From contig JALPQD010000160.1 in the NCBI GenBank assembly GCA_023101885.1, forward strand, positions 2,947,188 to 3,011,187: a DNA stretch of 64,000 bases. The letters run 5' to 3'. The translations under genes were made by a program, and so were the position numbers. Below, in pieces: positions 1 through 13,100 of this stretch. The number at the start of each line of letters is the position of its first letter. Positions within the stretch are counted from its first letter, which is position 1. This stretch comes from Typhlomys cinereus (Eukaryota > Chordata > Mammalia > Rodentia > Platacanthomyidae). The notes under the pieces are model-generated. The model made no database searches and was not told the DNA's origin. It worked only from the letters and a program-made list of their open reading frames with translations.

Positions 1-300
1 CACTAAACAAACAAAAACAAACAAATTATATAGTCAAAAACAAACAAAAATCATGTCATTTTAAGTATAATTTAGCTATTTTAAGTATATTTGCGTTGTT
101 GGGTAACTATCACCACTGTCCGTCTCAGAACTTTTCATTATCCCATGTATACCCTGTAAACATTGACTTTATTGTCTTTCCTACTCAATCCAGAGACTCC
201 CATTCTAAATTTGTTCTGTGAATTTACCTACTTTAGGTAGGCCATATCAGTAGAAGGATACGTATCCCTTTGGGTCTGACTTATTTCACTTTGCATAGAT
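1..300. repeat. Ancient L1M 3'-end fragment in a kanadaptin intron
   Basis: The run from about 60 to 290, with a TATCACCACTGTCCGTCTCA segment and ACTTATTTCACTTTGCATAG, resembles old mammalian L1 tails in wording and order. It is heavily diverged. Confidence 0.5.
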
Positions 301-324
301 GTCTTACTTGATTTTTATTTCAGT

Positions 325-432
325 TTTTGTTTTGTTTTTTGACTAAGTAACCTAGGCTGGCCTCAGACTCTTAATTCTACCTCAGCCTCCTCTGTCTGGG
401 ATTACAGACATACCCTACCTTGCCTGGCTGGC
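325..432 (-). mobile_element. B1-type SINE, antisense
   Basis: Reads CCTAGGCTGGCCTCAGACTC, then CTCAGCCTCC and GGGATTACAGACATACC, the reverse complement of a B1 body. Confidence 0.75.
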
Positions 433-499
433 CCTTTGTTCTTAGATATGATTGGCAGCTTGTGGAACTATTTTAATTTGCTCACCTCTTTCTTATAGC

Positions 500-684
500 T
501 TTTTGTTTGTTTGGTACAGCATCTCATGTATGCTGTACTGATATTAAAGTTACTGTGTAGCTGACGATGACCTTTTTCCTTCATCTCTCTTTCCTTTGAG
601 TGCTTGGTATGCACGTCACACCCTGTTATGTGGTAGTGGGATTGAACCCGAGACCTCATGCATGCTGAGCAAGCTGAGCTCTAA
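500..684 (-). mobile_element. ID-B1 composite SINE, antisense, just before exon A
   Basis: The distal half (about 628-684: GGGATTGAACCCGAGACCTC, then CATGCTGAGCAAG) is the reverse complement of the tRNA-like ID head; the proximal half is a decayed B1. It ends 28 bp before the exon A acceptor. Confidence 0.65.
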
Positions 685-712
685 AACTTACTATCAATAA
701 TCTTGTCTTTAG

Positions 713-873
713 TATCTCGTAAAAGGAAAGCCAAGAATTGGGAAGATGAAGATTTTTACGATAGTGATGATGATACATTCCTTGATCGCACTGGCCTGGT
801 TGAGAAGAAGCGTCTGAACCGAATGAAGAAGGCTGGGAAGATTGACGAGAAGCCAGAAACCTTTGAATCATTG
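713..873 (+). CDS. SLC4A1AP: SLC4A1AP exon A (first exon in window)
   Basis: Acceptor TCTTGTCTTTAG, 161 bp. The first two bases finish a codon from the upstream exon; 53 codons follow, from SRKRKAKNWEDED to KPETFESL. It carries a basic patch (SRKRKAK) followed by an acidic DSDDD stretch. The exon ends in phase 0 at TTG followed by GCAAGT, a GC donor: the next exon begins V-A-K-L-N, as expected for the family, and no GT nearby would keep the frame. Reading through would run on to a stop at about 922. Confidence 0.95.
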
Positions 874-1940
874 GCAAGTTTTATTTATAAAACTAACTAT
901 GGTAGTTTTTTTTCCTCTAACTAACATTATATACATGTGTTTTATCATCTTCGTAACTTTTTAAAGTAGTTGTACAGTATCTAGTACTAACTTAGTACTA
1001 ACTTAGAACTTTTGTGATCTCTAACATTTAGTGATAGCAAGTATTTTTGTCTAAGTTGTGACAAAAAATTTTTATTCACTACTAGAGACTTCCTTCCAGG
1101 TGGTATATATTGATCCATTAATGAACATTCTTTGGATGTAATACCCCCTCAAAAAAAAGAAAAAGTTGTAATTTTGTCCTCCACAGTAAAATTGACTTAG
1201 GATACCAAAGAGAAGTCAAAGGAATTTTGAGGAACTTTAGTGTCTTATTTGTTTGAAACAGTATGTCCTTTATGAAATTACTACAAGATAGCATGCATTT
1301 AACACTGTATTTAAGCAATATTCCAACATCTGTGTGTAAGGTGAATGTGGTAGTCCATTGATAAGAATTTAACACAAGAAAAAGACCTAAAGTATAAGAA
1401 TGGAGAAATAATGATATTTATTAATTCTAAGGACCCAGTGGCCAGGGGAACCATAAGGTGGGAGACATTAGAACAGAAGAGATAGTTTAATGTCAGAGAG
1501 GATAGGGGAAATAACTGCCATGAAGAGATGGCTAGGAAATCCCCAGAGCCAGCAGAATAAAGAGGGCCACTAGCCGAGTGCAGACACCATGCCCTGGAAT
1601 TGGAACAAATACCTTGATTTTTTGGGGGTGTGTATGGGGGAGTGGATGTGCATAGAAGAGGTGTGTAACCAGAGGTCCAAAGGTAACTTTGGGACTTGTC
1701 CTGGATTGCTTTACCTCCTATTGCTTTGCTCTGAGATTTCCCAAGCTCTGTCTTTCAGAATTGAAAGTACAGGCTGCCACCATTTCTGCCTAGTTTTTAC
1801 ATGGCATCTGGGATCCAAACTCAGATTCTTTTGCTTGTAAGGCAAAGGCTTAACCCCTGAGCCATCTCTCCATTCCCCTTGAGTGTTTTCTTTTTCTTTT
1901 TTTTTTAATATATATATTTTTTTATTATTATTTATTCGAT

Positions 1941-1971
<31 letters not shown>

Positions 1972-2461
1972 GTGTGTAGAACCACGGGTAAATTCGGGAA
2001 CCACCATGGACGCCTCCACCTCCTCCTTGTTTACTCTGCCCTGGGATTCACAGGCTCCGCCCTACTAGGACTAGAAACGCAGGTCGCCCCCGCTTCTGCC
2101 TGGTGTCTGATCCGAACTCAGCACCTTCCGCCTGCAAGGCAGAGGCTTAACCCCTGAGCCACCTCTCCAGCCCCAAGTGTTTTCTTTTAAAATAAAGTTT
2201 AGGGGCTGGAGATATGGCTGAGGAGTTAAGACTGTGCCTTGAAAGCATAATGACCTGAGTTTGGATTCCAGATTCCATGTAAAAAACAAAACAAAAAAAA
2301 CCCTGCCAGATGGAAATGGTGTTGACCTGCACTTCTGGTCTGGAAGGTGGAGCCTGGAGAACTCCAGAGCAAAGTCAAGAGGAGATAGAACAATCCAGGA
2401 TGATCCCAAAGTTACCCTTGCATCTCCATGGCCCTTTGATATACACACACACACACACACA

Positions 2462-2492
<31 letters not shown>

Positions 2493-2815
2493 TTAAAGAA
2501 AGTTACTTATTTTACTTTTGAATTCCTTAATTCAGAAACTAATTGCTAGAATAAAATAACCAACTAGTAACAAGTGGTAAGTATCAACTCCATAAGAAAC
2601 AGGCTTAGATGGACTTCCAAATTAATCATTTTGAAACTTATAATGGCAGTGAAAATAGAAAGATAAAAAACATGGTTTAACTCTTGTTGATATGGGTGTT
2701 GTAGGTTGCAAAGTTAAATGATGCTGAAAAGGAACTTTCTGAAATTTCCGAGAGGCTCAAGGCCTCAAGCAAAGGTAAGACTGTGATCAAATACATTTTA
2801 TTTTATTTTATTTTA

Positions 2816-2848
<33 letters not shown>

Positions 2849-4634
2849 CGCGCACTGTGTGTCCCTGTGGGGGCCCAACGGTGACTTCCAGAATCATCCT
2901 GGAGTGCTTCCGCCTCCTTGCTTGGCTCTGGGATTTCCCAGGCTCCACCCAAGGACAGAAGTGCAGGCCCCTGCAGTTTCCGCCCGGTGTTTTCACGTGG
3001 GATCTGGGATCCAAACTCAGGACCTTCTGCTTGTGAGGCAGAGTCTTAACCCCTGAGCCATCTCTCCAGTCTGTTTAAATACTTTTGAATAGCTGTTCCA
3101 CAGTGTGCATTGTGCTAGGTGCTAGAGTTACCTTTGGTGTTTTTCTAAGGAGCAATATAGCATTTCAAAGCTAGGAGAAAAACAAACAAACAAACTGTTG
3201 ATTTACTTCCTAATATCTCATAGCTATAATCTGTTTCTTTATCTTATTATCAGTGATGTTCATTGTTCAGCTTTGTATTAATGACTTCTCTGTGGAAACT
3301 GAATTTAAAAATATTTCTAAGCATAAATTGTCCCTTTTTTTGGACAGCTCTATCAGAATCACCTTCTCAGGATTCTTTAGACGCATTCATGTCAGAAATG
3401 AAGTCAGGGAGTGCCTTAGACGGTGTGTCCCGGAAGAAGCTGCACTTGAGAACTTTTGAACTGAGGAAAGAACAACAGAGACTGAAAGGGCTGATAAAAA
3501 TTGTAAAGCCAGCAGAGATTCCAGAGCTGAAAAAGTAAGTAATTAGTTGGTGTGCATCTCAAAGAGTGGCACTAGGTAGATGGCTTCATCTACATGTGAC
3601 ATTCCGGTTATCTTACTGATGGGAGGAGGTAGGTTAGTAGTGTTAGACTTCCTAGACTTAATTCTCAGTTCCATCAGTAACTTGGAAAAGGTACGCAAGT
3701 TGCTTGATAACACTTTTTTTCATCTGTAAATTAGAGATTATAGTAATGCAAAAATTAAACGATTAGCACGTATGTGTTATTGTCATCATCTTAAATTTTA
3801 CTATTTCTGCTGTGCCCAGTACCATTTTTAACAGTGTTTTTGTGGAGAAAAGGTAAAAATTGAGAAGCCATGTCCAGGGTAAGCAAATTACCAGCGAGTT
3901 GTAACTCCACCTCTGTTACCCTATAGCACCTATTTAACTCCATAAGGTTGTTCTGACTGGGCGCTTCTCGCTGTCAGTCTCTCTGTTTGCCTGGCTTCTC
4001 CTTTTTCTAGTTTCCTTACTGTGATAGAAGCTGTGCTGTCTTCTCCATTCCCCTCACTTTATAAATGAACTTGCAGAGTTTCTGTCTAACTCTGCATTGA
4101 TATTATCCCTGCAAGCAACTCCTGGTGTGTGCCATCTTTTTCTTTTTCACCTCCTTGAGGCCAGCCCAACTATTTAATAAAGCTATTAAATATCAGTAAC
4201 TCGAGCTGGTCAGATGGCTCAGTGGGTAAGGTGCTTGCCACCAAAACTGATGACCTGAGTTCAGTACCCAGAGCCTAATGGGAAGAAGGAGCGAACTGAT
4301 TCCTGCGAGTTGTCTTGTGACCATCACATACAATGGCACACACACACTAAAATAAATGTATAAATGGAATAACAAATGTAAAAAAATTCATCACCCTAAT
4401 ATAGTTGAAAATTATCTGTATTGTTGTTGCCTATGCTTTTTTTAAGAGTTTAACTGAAGCCTGTAGTGGGGAGAAGTGTGAAGGATTATGATTTGGCAGG
4501 TGGTATTTCTAGGCCAGGGAGGCAGGATTCTTTTGAGAGCCTTAACAAAGGAATCGTTCTCACTCTTATGGGAGAAAAGCAGTGAGACTGGGCATAGGAG
4601 AATATAGTTGTCGTTAAATCTTTTCTGACAAGTT

Positions 4635-4680
<46 letters not shown>

Positions 4681-7600
4681 CCTAGGTTGACCTAGAACTC
4701 AATTGTCTTGTCTGAGCTTCTCTGGTTTTTACTGTTTTCTCCCCATGCCGAATTCCTGTTGTATATTCTTTTTGCTCATTAGTTTTGCTGTAGTGGGATT
4801 GGTGCCTGTAACCATCTCTACTAGTGAGAATGCTAATAGACAAGTAGTTGTAGCATCACTCTGAATAGGGCTTTTTGCAACCACCTTCATCTGTGCATGT
4901 GCTTTTTTTTTTTTTTTTAATTTAAGCACTTAAGTGCTGTTGCTCAAGGTTGTAAGTGTGAATTCCACATAAGTGAGGCACTCTTCAGAGGTTGGCAAGA
5001 AAACGTGATTTATATCATGGATCTATCTTTCACTGCTTAGTGGAGATAGGGTTTTGCTCGTATATTTCCCTTTTCCTGCCACCTTTGTACTATAGTCATC
5101 ATTCGATAAATAAAAAGTCTTGTGGAAATTACTAGATGAAGGTAGCAGCCTTATTGTGCCTTTTAAGAGTTGTGTCTGAGAGTCAACAATATCATTGTCT
5201 GTTCAGAAACTGATGACCTGAATATCTCTTTTTTGTATTTTCAGTCATTCATTTGTTGGTAATTTTTGTTTTCTCAGAAGTTTCCTTGTTAGTTTCATGG
5301 TATTTTAAGTTAATCTCTTGGGATTACCTGAATGGATATTTATAATTGTTCTTCCTTCCTAGAATTGAACTTCATACTACAAATGTAGAAAACAAAGCTA
5401 AGAAAGTTACATTGCCTCTCTTTGGTGCCATGAAAGGAGGAAGCAAATTCAAATTAAAAACTGGAACAGTAGGGGTGAGTTTTGAATTAGAATGTTAAAC
5501 TTTTAGCTCTTGGGGCTGGAGAGGTGGCTCAGGGGTTAAGCCTCTGCCTTGCAGGCGGAAGGTCCTGAGTTCAGATCCTAGACCCCACGTATAGACGCCG
5601 GGCGGAAGTGGGAGTGGTCTGCGTTTCTGGTCCTGGTAGGCGGAGCTTGTGAATCCTGGGCAGAGTAAATAAAGAGGAGGTGGAGGCGTCCATGGTGGTT
5701 CCCGAATTCGTCCCTGGTTCTACACACACACGCATACATGCACAATTGAATTAAAAAAAAAAAACAAAAAACTTTTAGCTCTTGAGTTATCCGAGCTAGT
5801 TTTTCTTTCTTTTGAAAGTGCAAATGATTCGTTTTTCTAGTTTCGTGAATTGGGTGAATTTGATTTTCGCATTTATTTATCTTATATGGGTTGCGTGGCA
5901 TGCATATGCTGTGGTGTTCATGTGGAGGTCAGAGGACACATCGTGGTAGTCAGTTCTCTCCTGCCACCATGTGGTTTCCAGGGATGAACGTGGATTGTCA
6001 GGCTTGGAGGTGAGCACCTTTATGTGTCCAGCCACCTCCACCCCACATTTTTGTTAGTTGATTTTTCAGTACCTTAATCTGAAAATTTTGTGCCAGTTTA
6101 TTAATTCATAATGAATTTAGATGAGTCCACTTACTTGTTAGTAGCAGAGTATACCCACCACCACTTGTATTATTTACTGTGCTTGATTTAATCTTTTCAA
6201 CGCCTTATAATTTGGGAGGATTACTGTGTCTTACAGATGAGGAAATAGAGTTAAGATCCCAGGTCACACCATCATTATGTAACTAGATAGATAATCAGAT
6301 TTAAATCTTCTGTCTCTAAACTTTTATCTTTCTGTTCTCCTATAATATTTATGGTGTATCTTTTACTTTATGTACATTTCTATTTACAGATTCAATTTTT
6401 AAAAGATTTTTATCACTCCAGAGAGCTGTGTGTTAGTTTGCTAATGTTGCTTTCACAGAATTCCATAGATTAAGTAGCAAAAGCTAAAAGAAACAATTTA
6501 TGAGGAGTTTATTGACCTAGAGCGGTTACGTGTTGCACATTTTACTTAGAAGAGATTTGTTTCTTTTTATCATTATGAAGAGCTTCCTGTTTATGGTTTT
6601 ATTTCCCATATAGAAGCTGCCCCCCAAGCGTCCAGAACTCCCTCCAGCTCTAATGAAAATGAAAGATGAACCTGAAGTAGAAGAGGAGGAGGAGGAGGAA
6701 GAGGAAGAAGAAGAGAAAGAAAAGGAAGAGCACAAAAAGAAAATGGAGGATGGAAGCAGTCGGCTGCCAGAGGAGATGGAGACAGAGCCAGAAACAGCGG
6801 TGCAAGATCTGAGGGTTTCCACAGAACACACACATTGTAAAGAAACAAGCCATGGTAATACCTTCCTTCTCCTTGTGGTACATAGCGGGAGAAGTTGTAT
6901 TAATTATGGGTAGAGTTTAAAAAAGTAAAACCAAAACCAACTGTTTACTTGCATTTTGAATTTGTATATGTGGTATGCTGATTCTGTAAATAAGAAATGT
7001 ACTTTCTTGGGACCAGTGAGATAGCTCAGTGAGTTAAAGCTTGGCAATCTGAGTTCAGTCCCCAGAATCCATATGGTAGAAGGAGAGAGCTGACTCCAGC
7101 AAGTTGTCCTTACACACAAATAAATATGTTGAAAAAAAAATTTTTAAGAACTGTACTCTCTTGATCTTTGGCTAAAAATTAAGACCATTTTTTAATTCCC
7201 TTACAAATTAATAATAGGTATTTTCACATTGTTCCAAAATTATAGAAGATTGAAATATGTGATATCTGAAAGTATTGTAGCTGAGGAATAATTCTAGGTC
7301 AGTCTATGAATTGGAAGACAGTATAGTAGTGTTGATGGTAGGGCCTGAGCACGTGGCTTCAGAATTGATTTCCCTGCTCATTCTTCTCCATCCTTGAGAG
7401 AGGTAAGTATAATTGTGCCTAATATGCTAACGTTCTCAAGAAGATCATGCCTCTTTCATCTCATTTATAGTACCCAGCAGAGAATCTGTTATATAGTAGG
7501 TATCCATTCGTGAAAAGATTTGATGTTGAAAGGGAATCGATTTTTTTTTTTAATTTAAAACTGTTTATTTGTCAGGATCACAGTTTCATAAAAGCGCAAA

Positions 7601-10052
7601 AGATAAAATATTTAATTTTATTTTATATTAAAGTAAACCCAGAATGAGATTTATAATAAAATATCAGCACAAAAGATATTACTTGGTAAAGTCCTCAAAG
7701 GAGATTTTATTTATACATTTCTTCAAACAGTTGTGGAATTTTTAAAAATTTCTCCCAAATTTGACAAATTTAGGGGCAATGGGAGGGAACTGATTTTTAA
7801 AAAATTACGAAAAGAATATGTTCATTTTTTAGAAAGTTTAAATTATAAAGTCCAAAAGAAGAAATCTCTCAAAATTGCACCCTTACAAAATATTTTACTA
7901 CCTTCTTGTCAACTGAAGATGTTAACAGAAAACTGCGTGTGAACAAAAAATAAAGCCTGGTATTAAATGTGTGTGGGAGTGCAGGCAGATCTGCTTCTGA
8001 GTAGATGAGGTTAGTGTACCTAAAAAACACTAAGCCTGGGACATAGCCCATCTGTTGAGTCACTTTTAAGGTATCTGAGAACAGAAAAAACATTGTTTCT
8101 ACATCTGTGAGAGTCATGTCTTCTGTGTTTGCCCTTTATTGTTTTTGACAAAATTTTAATTGACAGACATGCCTTGCCTTTCAAAAAAGACCTGTTTTTA
8201 TCTAGCCTGATCTTTGGTTAATACCAGCAGAAAGGGGAACAATAAATTTATTCTTACGTATTTGTATGTATGTGTATAAATACATATACAAACATATACA
8301 ATGATATTTGTATATGTTATGTCAACTAAAGTATATATGTATATGAAAATAACATGAATTTTAAAACTTAGTTTGTAAGGTTAAATAATTAGTAATTATG
8401 CAGTTGATGAGAATTTATCCTGGGCCTTTTCCCTCTGCTTTCTTTCTTATTGTTTTGCAGCATAAGCATCATAATTATATCTACTGTTTTGTAGCCTATT
8501 TTTTTCTTGTCCTAAAAGTGTTGCTTTTCAAAGTGTGTTTTTTATTAAGGGCTATAGTGGTCCCTCATGGATTTGTACCAGTATTTAGTTAGTGGAACAA
8601 CTTGCACTGCTAAAAATGTAAGTTATTTCTTAGTTTTTGCTATTATAAAAATGCAAAGAATAAATTTTGATTTTTTTTAATGCTGGTATATACACACTTG
8701 GAAGTAAAATTTGTAAACCATGAAATATGTACATTTTTAATATTTTTGGTAAGTATTACCAGTAAGTTTTGCTTCAAAGTTTGTGATTCTGTTAGACTTC
8801 TGGGGAGACATTTACTGAAAACTTTATTAAAGTTAATTGATGCTGATGATAGTATAACTGGATAATTACATATGTGCATAGCTTCTCTTGTTTGTTTTTG
8901 TTTTCTTGGATTCTACCATTAGTTAAATAACAACAGTACTCTGTGGTACTGCTTTTTATAGAAAGCACGTCTCAACTCAGCCAAGCAGAACAGAATGAAG
9001 AGTATCTAGAAATGAGCAAAGTAGCTTTATCACATGAGAAATCCTCGGGTAAGTACTACAGCCAGCTCCATTGCTGCTCTGCTACCTGGTTTAATAAGGA
9101 GAGATGGGTAGCTGCTTTGTAAAGCAATACAGAGAACTACCATACAAATGGTAGATAGATGGAGCCACTAGGACCCTAGACAAAATGGGAATGTGCAAGA
9201 AGTTTGCATTTGGTTTTCTCATTTGTTTTTTTTTTTGTTTGTTTGTTTTATTATTTACTTATTTGTGGGGTATATTTGTGGTTTTGCTCGAACTACAGTG
9301 TGTGTGGCAGCAGAGAAAAGCTTGCAGGAGTCAGCCGGCTTCTTCCACCATGTGGGTTTAGGTATTGAACTCAGGTCATTAGGCTGGGTGGTGGCAAGCA
9401 CCTTACCCATTGAACCATCTCGCCTTCCCTCATTGGTTTTATTTTACTCCTCCCTACTGGGGTTCTCTCTTTACCACACAAAACACTGATACCTTGATGA
9501 TTCTAGTTAGACACAAGTCCTTCCCTATAAATCTCCTAGAGTCTGTTATGTTCTGTCATAGAAGAAATTTATAACTTAAGAAAATAAATTGGTTAAGGGT
9601 TGGTCTATTAGATTTTTTTTGCCTGTTCCAGTTAAACTGGAATAAATAAAAGCAGCTTCATCATATTTAAGCTTATAAAATCATTTAACCATATCTCAGG
9701 GTTATAATAGTTATTCTTAACTGTTGCTGTAACTGAATACCCAACGTCAAACAACTTAAGGGAAGAAGGGAGATTTATTCAGCTTATGGTTCCAGAGGGG
9801 AGAAACATTCTTCCATGGTGGAGGTGACATGACTGGTGACTAAAGCTGGAGGCAGGCTGTCATTGCAAACATCCTGCAAGCTCAGAGCTATGAAGAGTCT
9901 CTCTTCAAAGTCTTCTGTTCTGTGGTTCCTTTCATCTGGTCTGCTTCTGGGAGGTTCCATTCAGATCTAGGGCTGGTCTCTGTATTGTAAATGTATTGAT
10001 TTAGATAATCTTTTCACCCTTGATCCTCCACTGGGACACACAGTACCCTGTG

Positions 10053-10101
<49 letters not shown>

Positions 10102-13100
10102 GAATGAATGAATAATTAAAGTTTAAAAAAAAAGAATTGCTTAGTATTTAAAAACTTAAAGATATTGCTGAAGGAAAAATTTTGAATGTAGATTTTCAAG
10201 TCATAGATTTGTCACTGATGTTTTCTTCAGTAATTATAACATTCTCTTAAGAGAAACTTTTTAAACAGCTATTTCTCTTTTTTTCATCTTAAATTAGCAT
10301 CAAAGAATGAATGTGAAAAGAACACAGATGAATTCATGAAAAAGAAAGCTCCTGCTCCAGGCAAAGTAAGTATGTTGCTTCTTTGAAATAAAAATGGAAC
10401 CCCTTGTCAAGGGCCATTGAATCTTTGGTGATCACATAACAGCGTTCCCAGCAGCCTTAGTCCCATCTTCTAAGATCTGGACTCCTCTAATTTTTATTTT
10501 TGAATTCCATCCTGTTTATTTACTCTCATTATCTCTTACTAATTTATTTAGTTACTTCATATCTTAATATGCTATACAAAGACATTTGAATAGCGTATTC
10601 TTATTTTTCCCTTTTTATTGTAGAAGAGCTATAATTATTGTACTCTATTCTGTATTTGAATTTTTTAGCCTATCATGGAAATCATATCAGTATTCAAAAG
10701 TTTCCTGCTGCATAAATGAATCCTATTTAACTAGATCATACAGGTGGACACTTGGATTGTTTCTAGCCTTTTATTATACCAGTGCTCAATCTTAGGTATA
10801 TATAATTGTGTGGGATATGATAAGCTACCATAAGTGGGGTTATTAGGTTGTGTCAGAGGGTCCTCAAGACCATCCTGAGGTAGTTTACAGGAGACTTCTG
10901 GGACTGAGCACACAGTTGTCCTAACAACTACAGTGCTCTTTAGTAAAAGGACACTGGACATAGTAAGCAATGAGGAAAGACAGCTAGAGCAAAATCTGGG
11001 AGAGATACAAGGGATTCAAAAGGTTCTTTTCCACTAGAGAGACAAGTACGCGTTTAATTCTCCTAGTCACAAGTTTTGTCCTGTATGAAATGTTGCTAAC
11101 TGGAGAAGCTCATTGGAGACTCAAATCCAAGGATTTCTGTTGGGGATTGATATGGAGGCATACCCAAATTCCTAACTTGCAGGAGTATTGCATCACAGTA
11201 GAGGTTTGATTAGTGCAGTATTCATACTCTGAAAATCTTAAGTTCCCAGGCTCTAGTCAAAGGCCAAGCATAGCAGTCAAGTGTTTGTCTCTAGTTGAAA
11301 AGTCAGTTTACTGTGGCTTAGTGGAAAAAATTCAAGACTCAGAAAATGTTCCTTCATATTAGTAACTAAGTTCAAGATCATGAACAGAAACTGTTCTCTT
11401 ATTTTTTAATTTGCTGACAGGCATGAGGACAGTGATTTGTGTTTTTTTTTTTTTTCTTTTTCTTTTTTAAGACAGTAATTCTTGTAGCTAAATTTATTTT
11501 GAGTCAGGTATGGTAGCACATGATTATAACTCTACTCCTTGAAAGGCAAGGCAGGAACATCATAAGTTCTAGACCATCCTGAACTATATAGCTTTGACAA
11601 GTTTTGTTTGTTTGACTCAAGCAAACAAATAAAAAACTTTTCCTAACTAATAATAACCTGTCTTTTTTGCAGTTTACACCTATACTTTCTTCTAAATATC
11701 CTGAAGATGACCCAGACTACTGTGTGTGGGTCCCACCTGAAGGTAGATTGTTTTTATTTTTTCTTTCATCTAAGATTTCTTTATTTGTATTTTCAAATAG
11801 GTAATATTAAGGTTCACGGTAAGGTAAGAAAGTTACGAGAGTATACAGTAAAAGAGTTCCCTTTTGGTGGAAGTAGAGGCTCTTAGGACATACATCATCC
11901 CAATAGAATTGATGCATTCTGGGTAGAATCCTTACTCAAACTACTGTTAAAGAAGTCCTGATGATCTGGGATGTAAGTGATGGAGTGCTGACCTAGTGTG
12001 CACAAAGCCCTACCTAGTTCAGTCTCTAGCACATACCTGCAGTCCCATCACTTGGGAGGCGAAGGCAGGGTGGTCAGAAGTTTAAGGTCATCCTTGGCTA
12101 CATAGTTTAAGGTCAGCCTGAGCTATGTAAGACCCTGTTTTAAAAAATAAAAATAAAGGGCTAAAGAGATGGTTCAGGGGTTAAGACTCTATCTTGCAAG
12201 CAGAAGGTCCTAAGTTCAGATTCCTGGTCCCACATAAAAACACCAGCCCTGGTGGCAAAGCCTGGGAAATCCCAGAGCAAAGCTAAAATCATCCATGGAT
12301 GATTCCCAAAATCACCTTTGGTCCTCCACAGGGACACACACACACACGCACACACTACACACACACACCACACATTAATTAACTAATTAAAAATGAGTCA
12401 GTTACATAAATCTGAATATCTGGACATTTGATGACTGTGAGAAAGTATTGTTGCTATTTTTTTTAAGTTTGAATGATGTTGAGTTATGATTTTTAGAAAA
12501 TATCTTTATATTCTAAACATACACAACTGTTCACAGATATAATGACATCTATATTTACTTTAATTTTAAAAAAATTTTTTTTAATGTATTCAATTGTGCG
12601 TGTATGTGTGTGTGTATGAATGTGTGTGTGTGTAAAACCACAGGCAAATTTGGGAACCACCATGGACCGCCTCCATCTCCTGTTTACTCTGCCCCGGGAT
12701 TCTCAGGCTCTGCCCACCAGGACCAGAAGCGCAGGCTGCCCCCGCTTCCGCCTGGCGTTTATACGTGGAGTCTAGGATCTGAACTTAGGACCTTCTGCCT
12801 GCAAGGCGGAGGCTTAACCCCTGAGCCACCACTCCAGCTCCCTATATTTACTTTTATATGTTGGTAGTAGGTAGTATGGAGAAGTTAGGGAAGGGGTAAT
12901 AGTTAAAATAGAATTTGCCACATATTGGTAATTATTAAAAAGGTTGAGGGACTCATATTTCTGTATTTTTATATAGGTTTTCAATTTTAAACTTTATTCT
13001 TGTGTGCATGCGTGTTTGCGCGCACGCGTGCGTGTGCGTGTGTACCAGGACAATGTGTGTATCAGAGGGCACTGTGTGGTCCAAATTCAGGACCTTCTGC

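Noticed and set aside
2071..2490. 139-codon - strand frame, and the many short frames rich in Cys-Val or Thr-His
   Set aside because: All are translations of (TG)n/(CA)n tracts and SINE bodies; similar peptides recur wherever the SINE occurs.
5513..5600. A- and B-box-like Pol III promoter elements that could suggest tRNA genes
   Set aside because: They occur in dozens of dispersed SINE heads, and no cloverleaf with an anticodon arm can be drawn. No true tRNA gene was seen.
7733..7942. 69-codon frame in the intron before exon F as an extra kanadaptin exon
   Set aside because: It lacks a good acceptor, and the flanking exons already join in frame.
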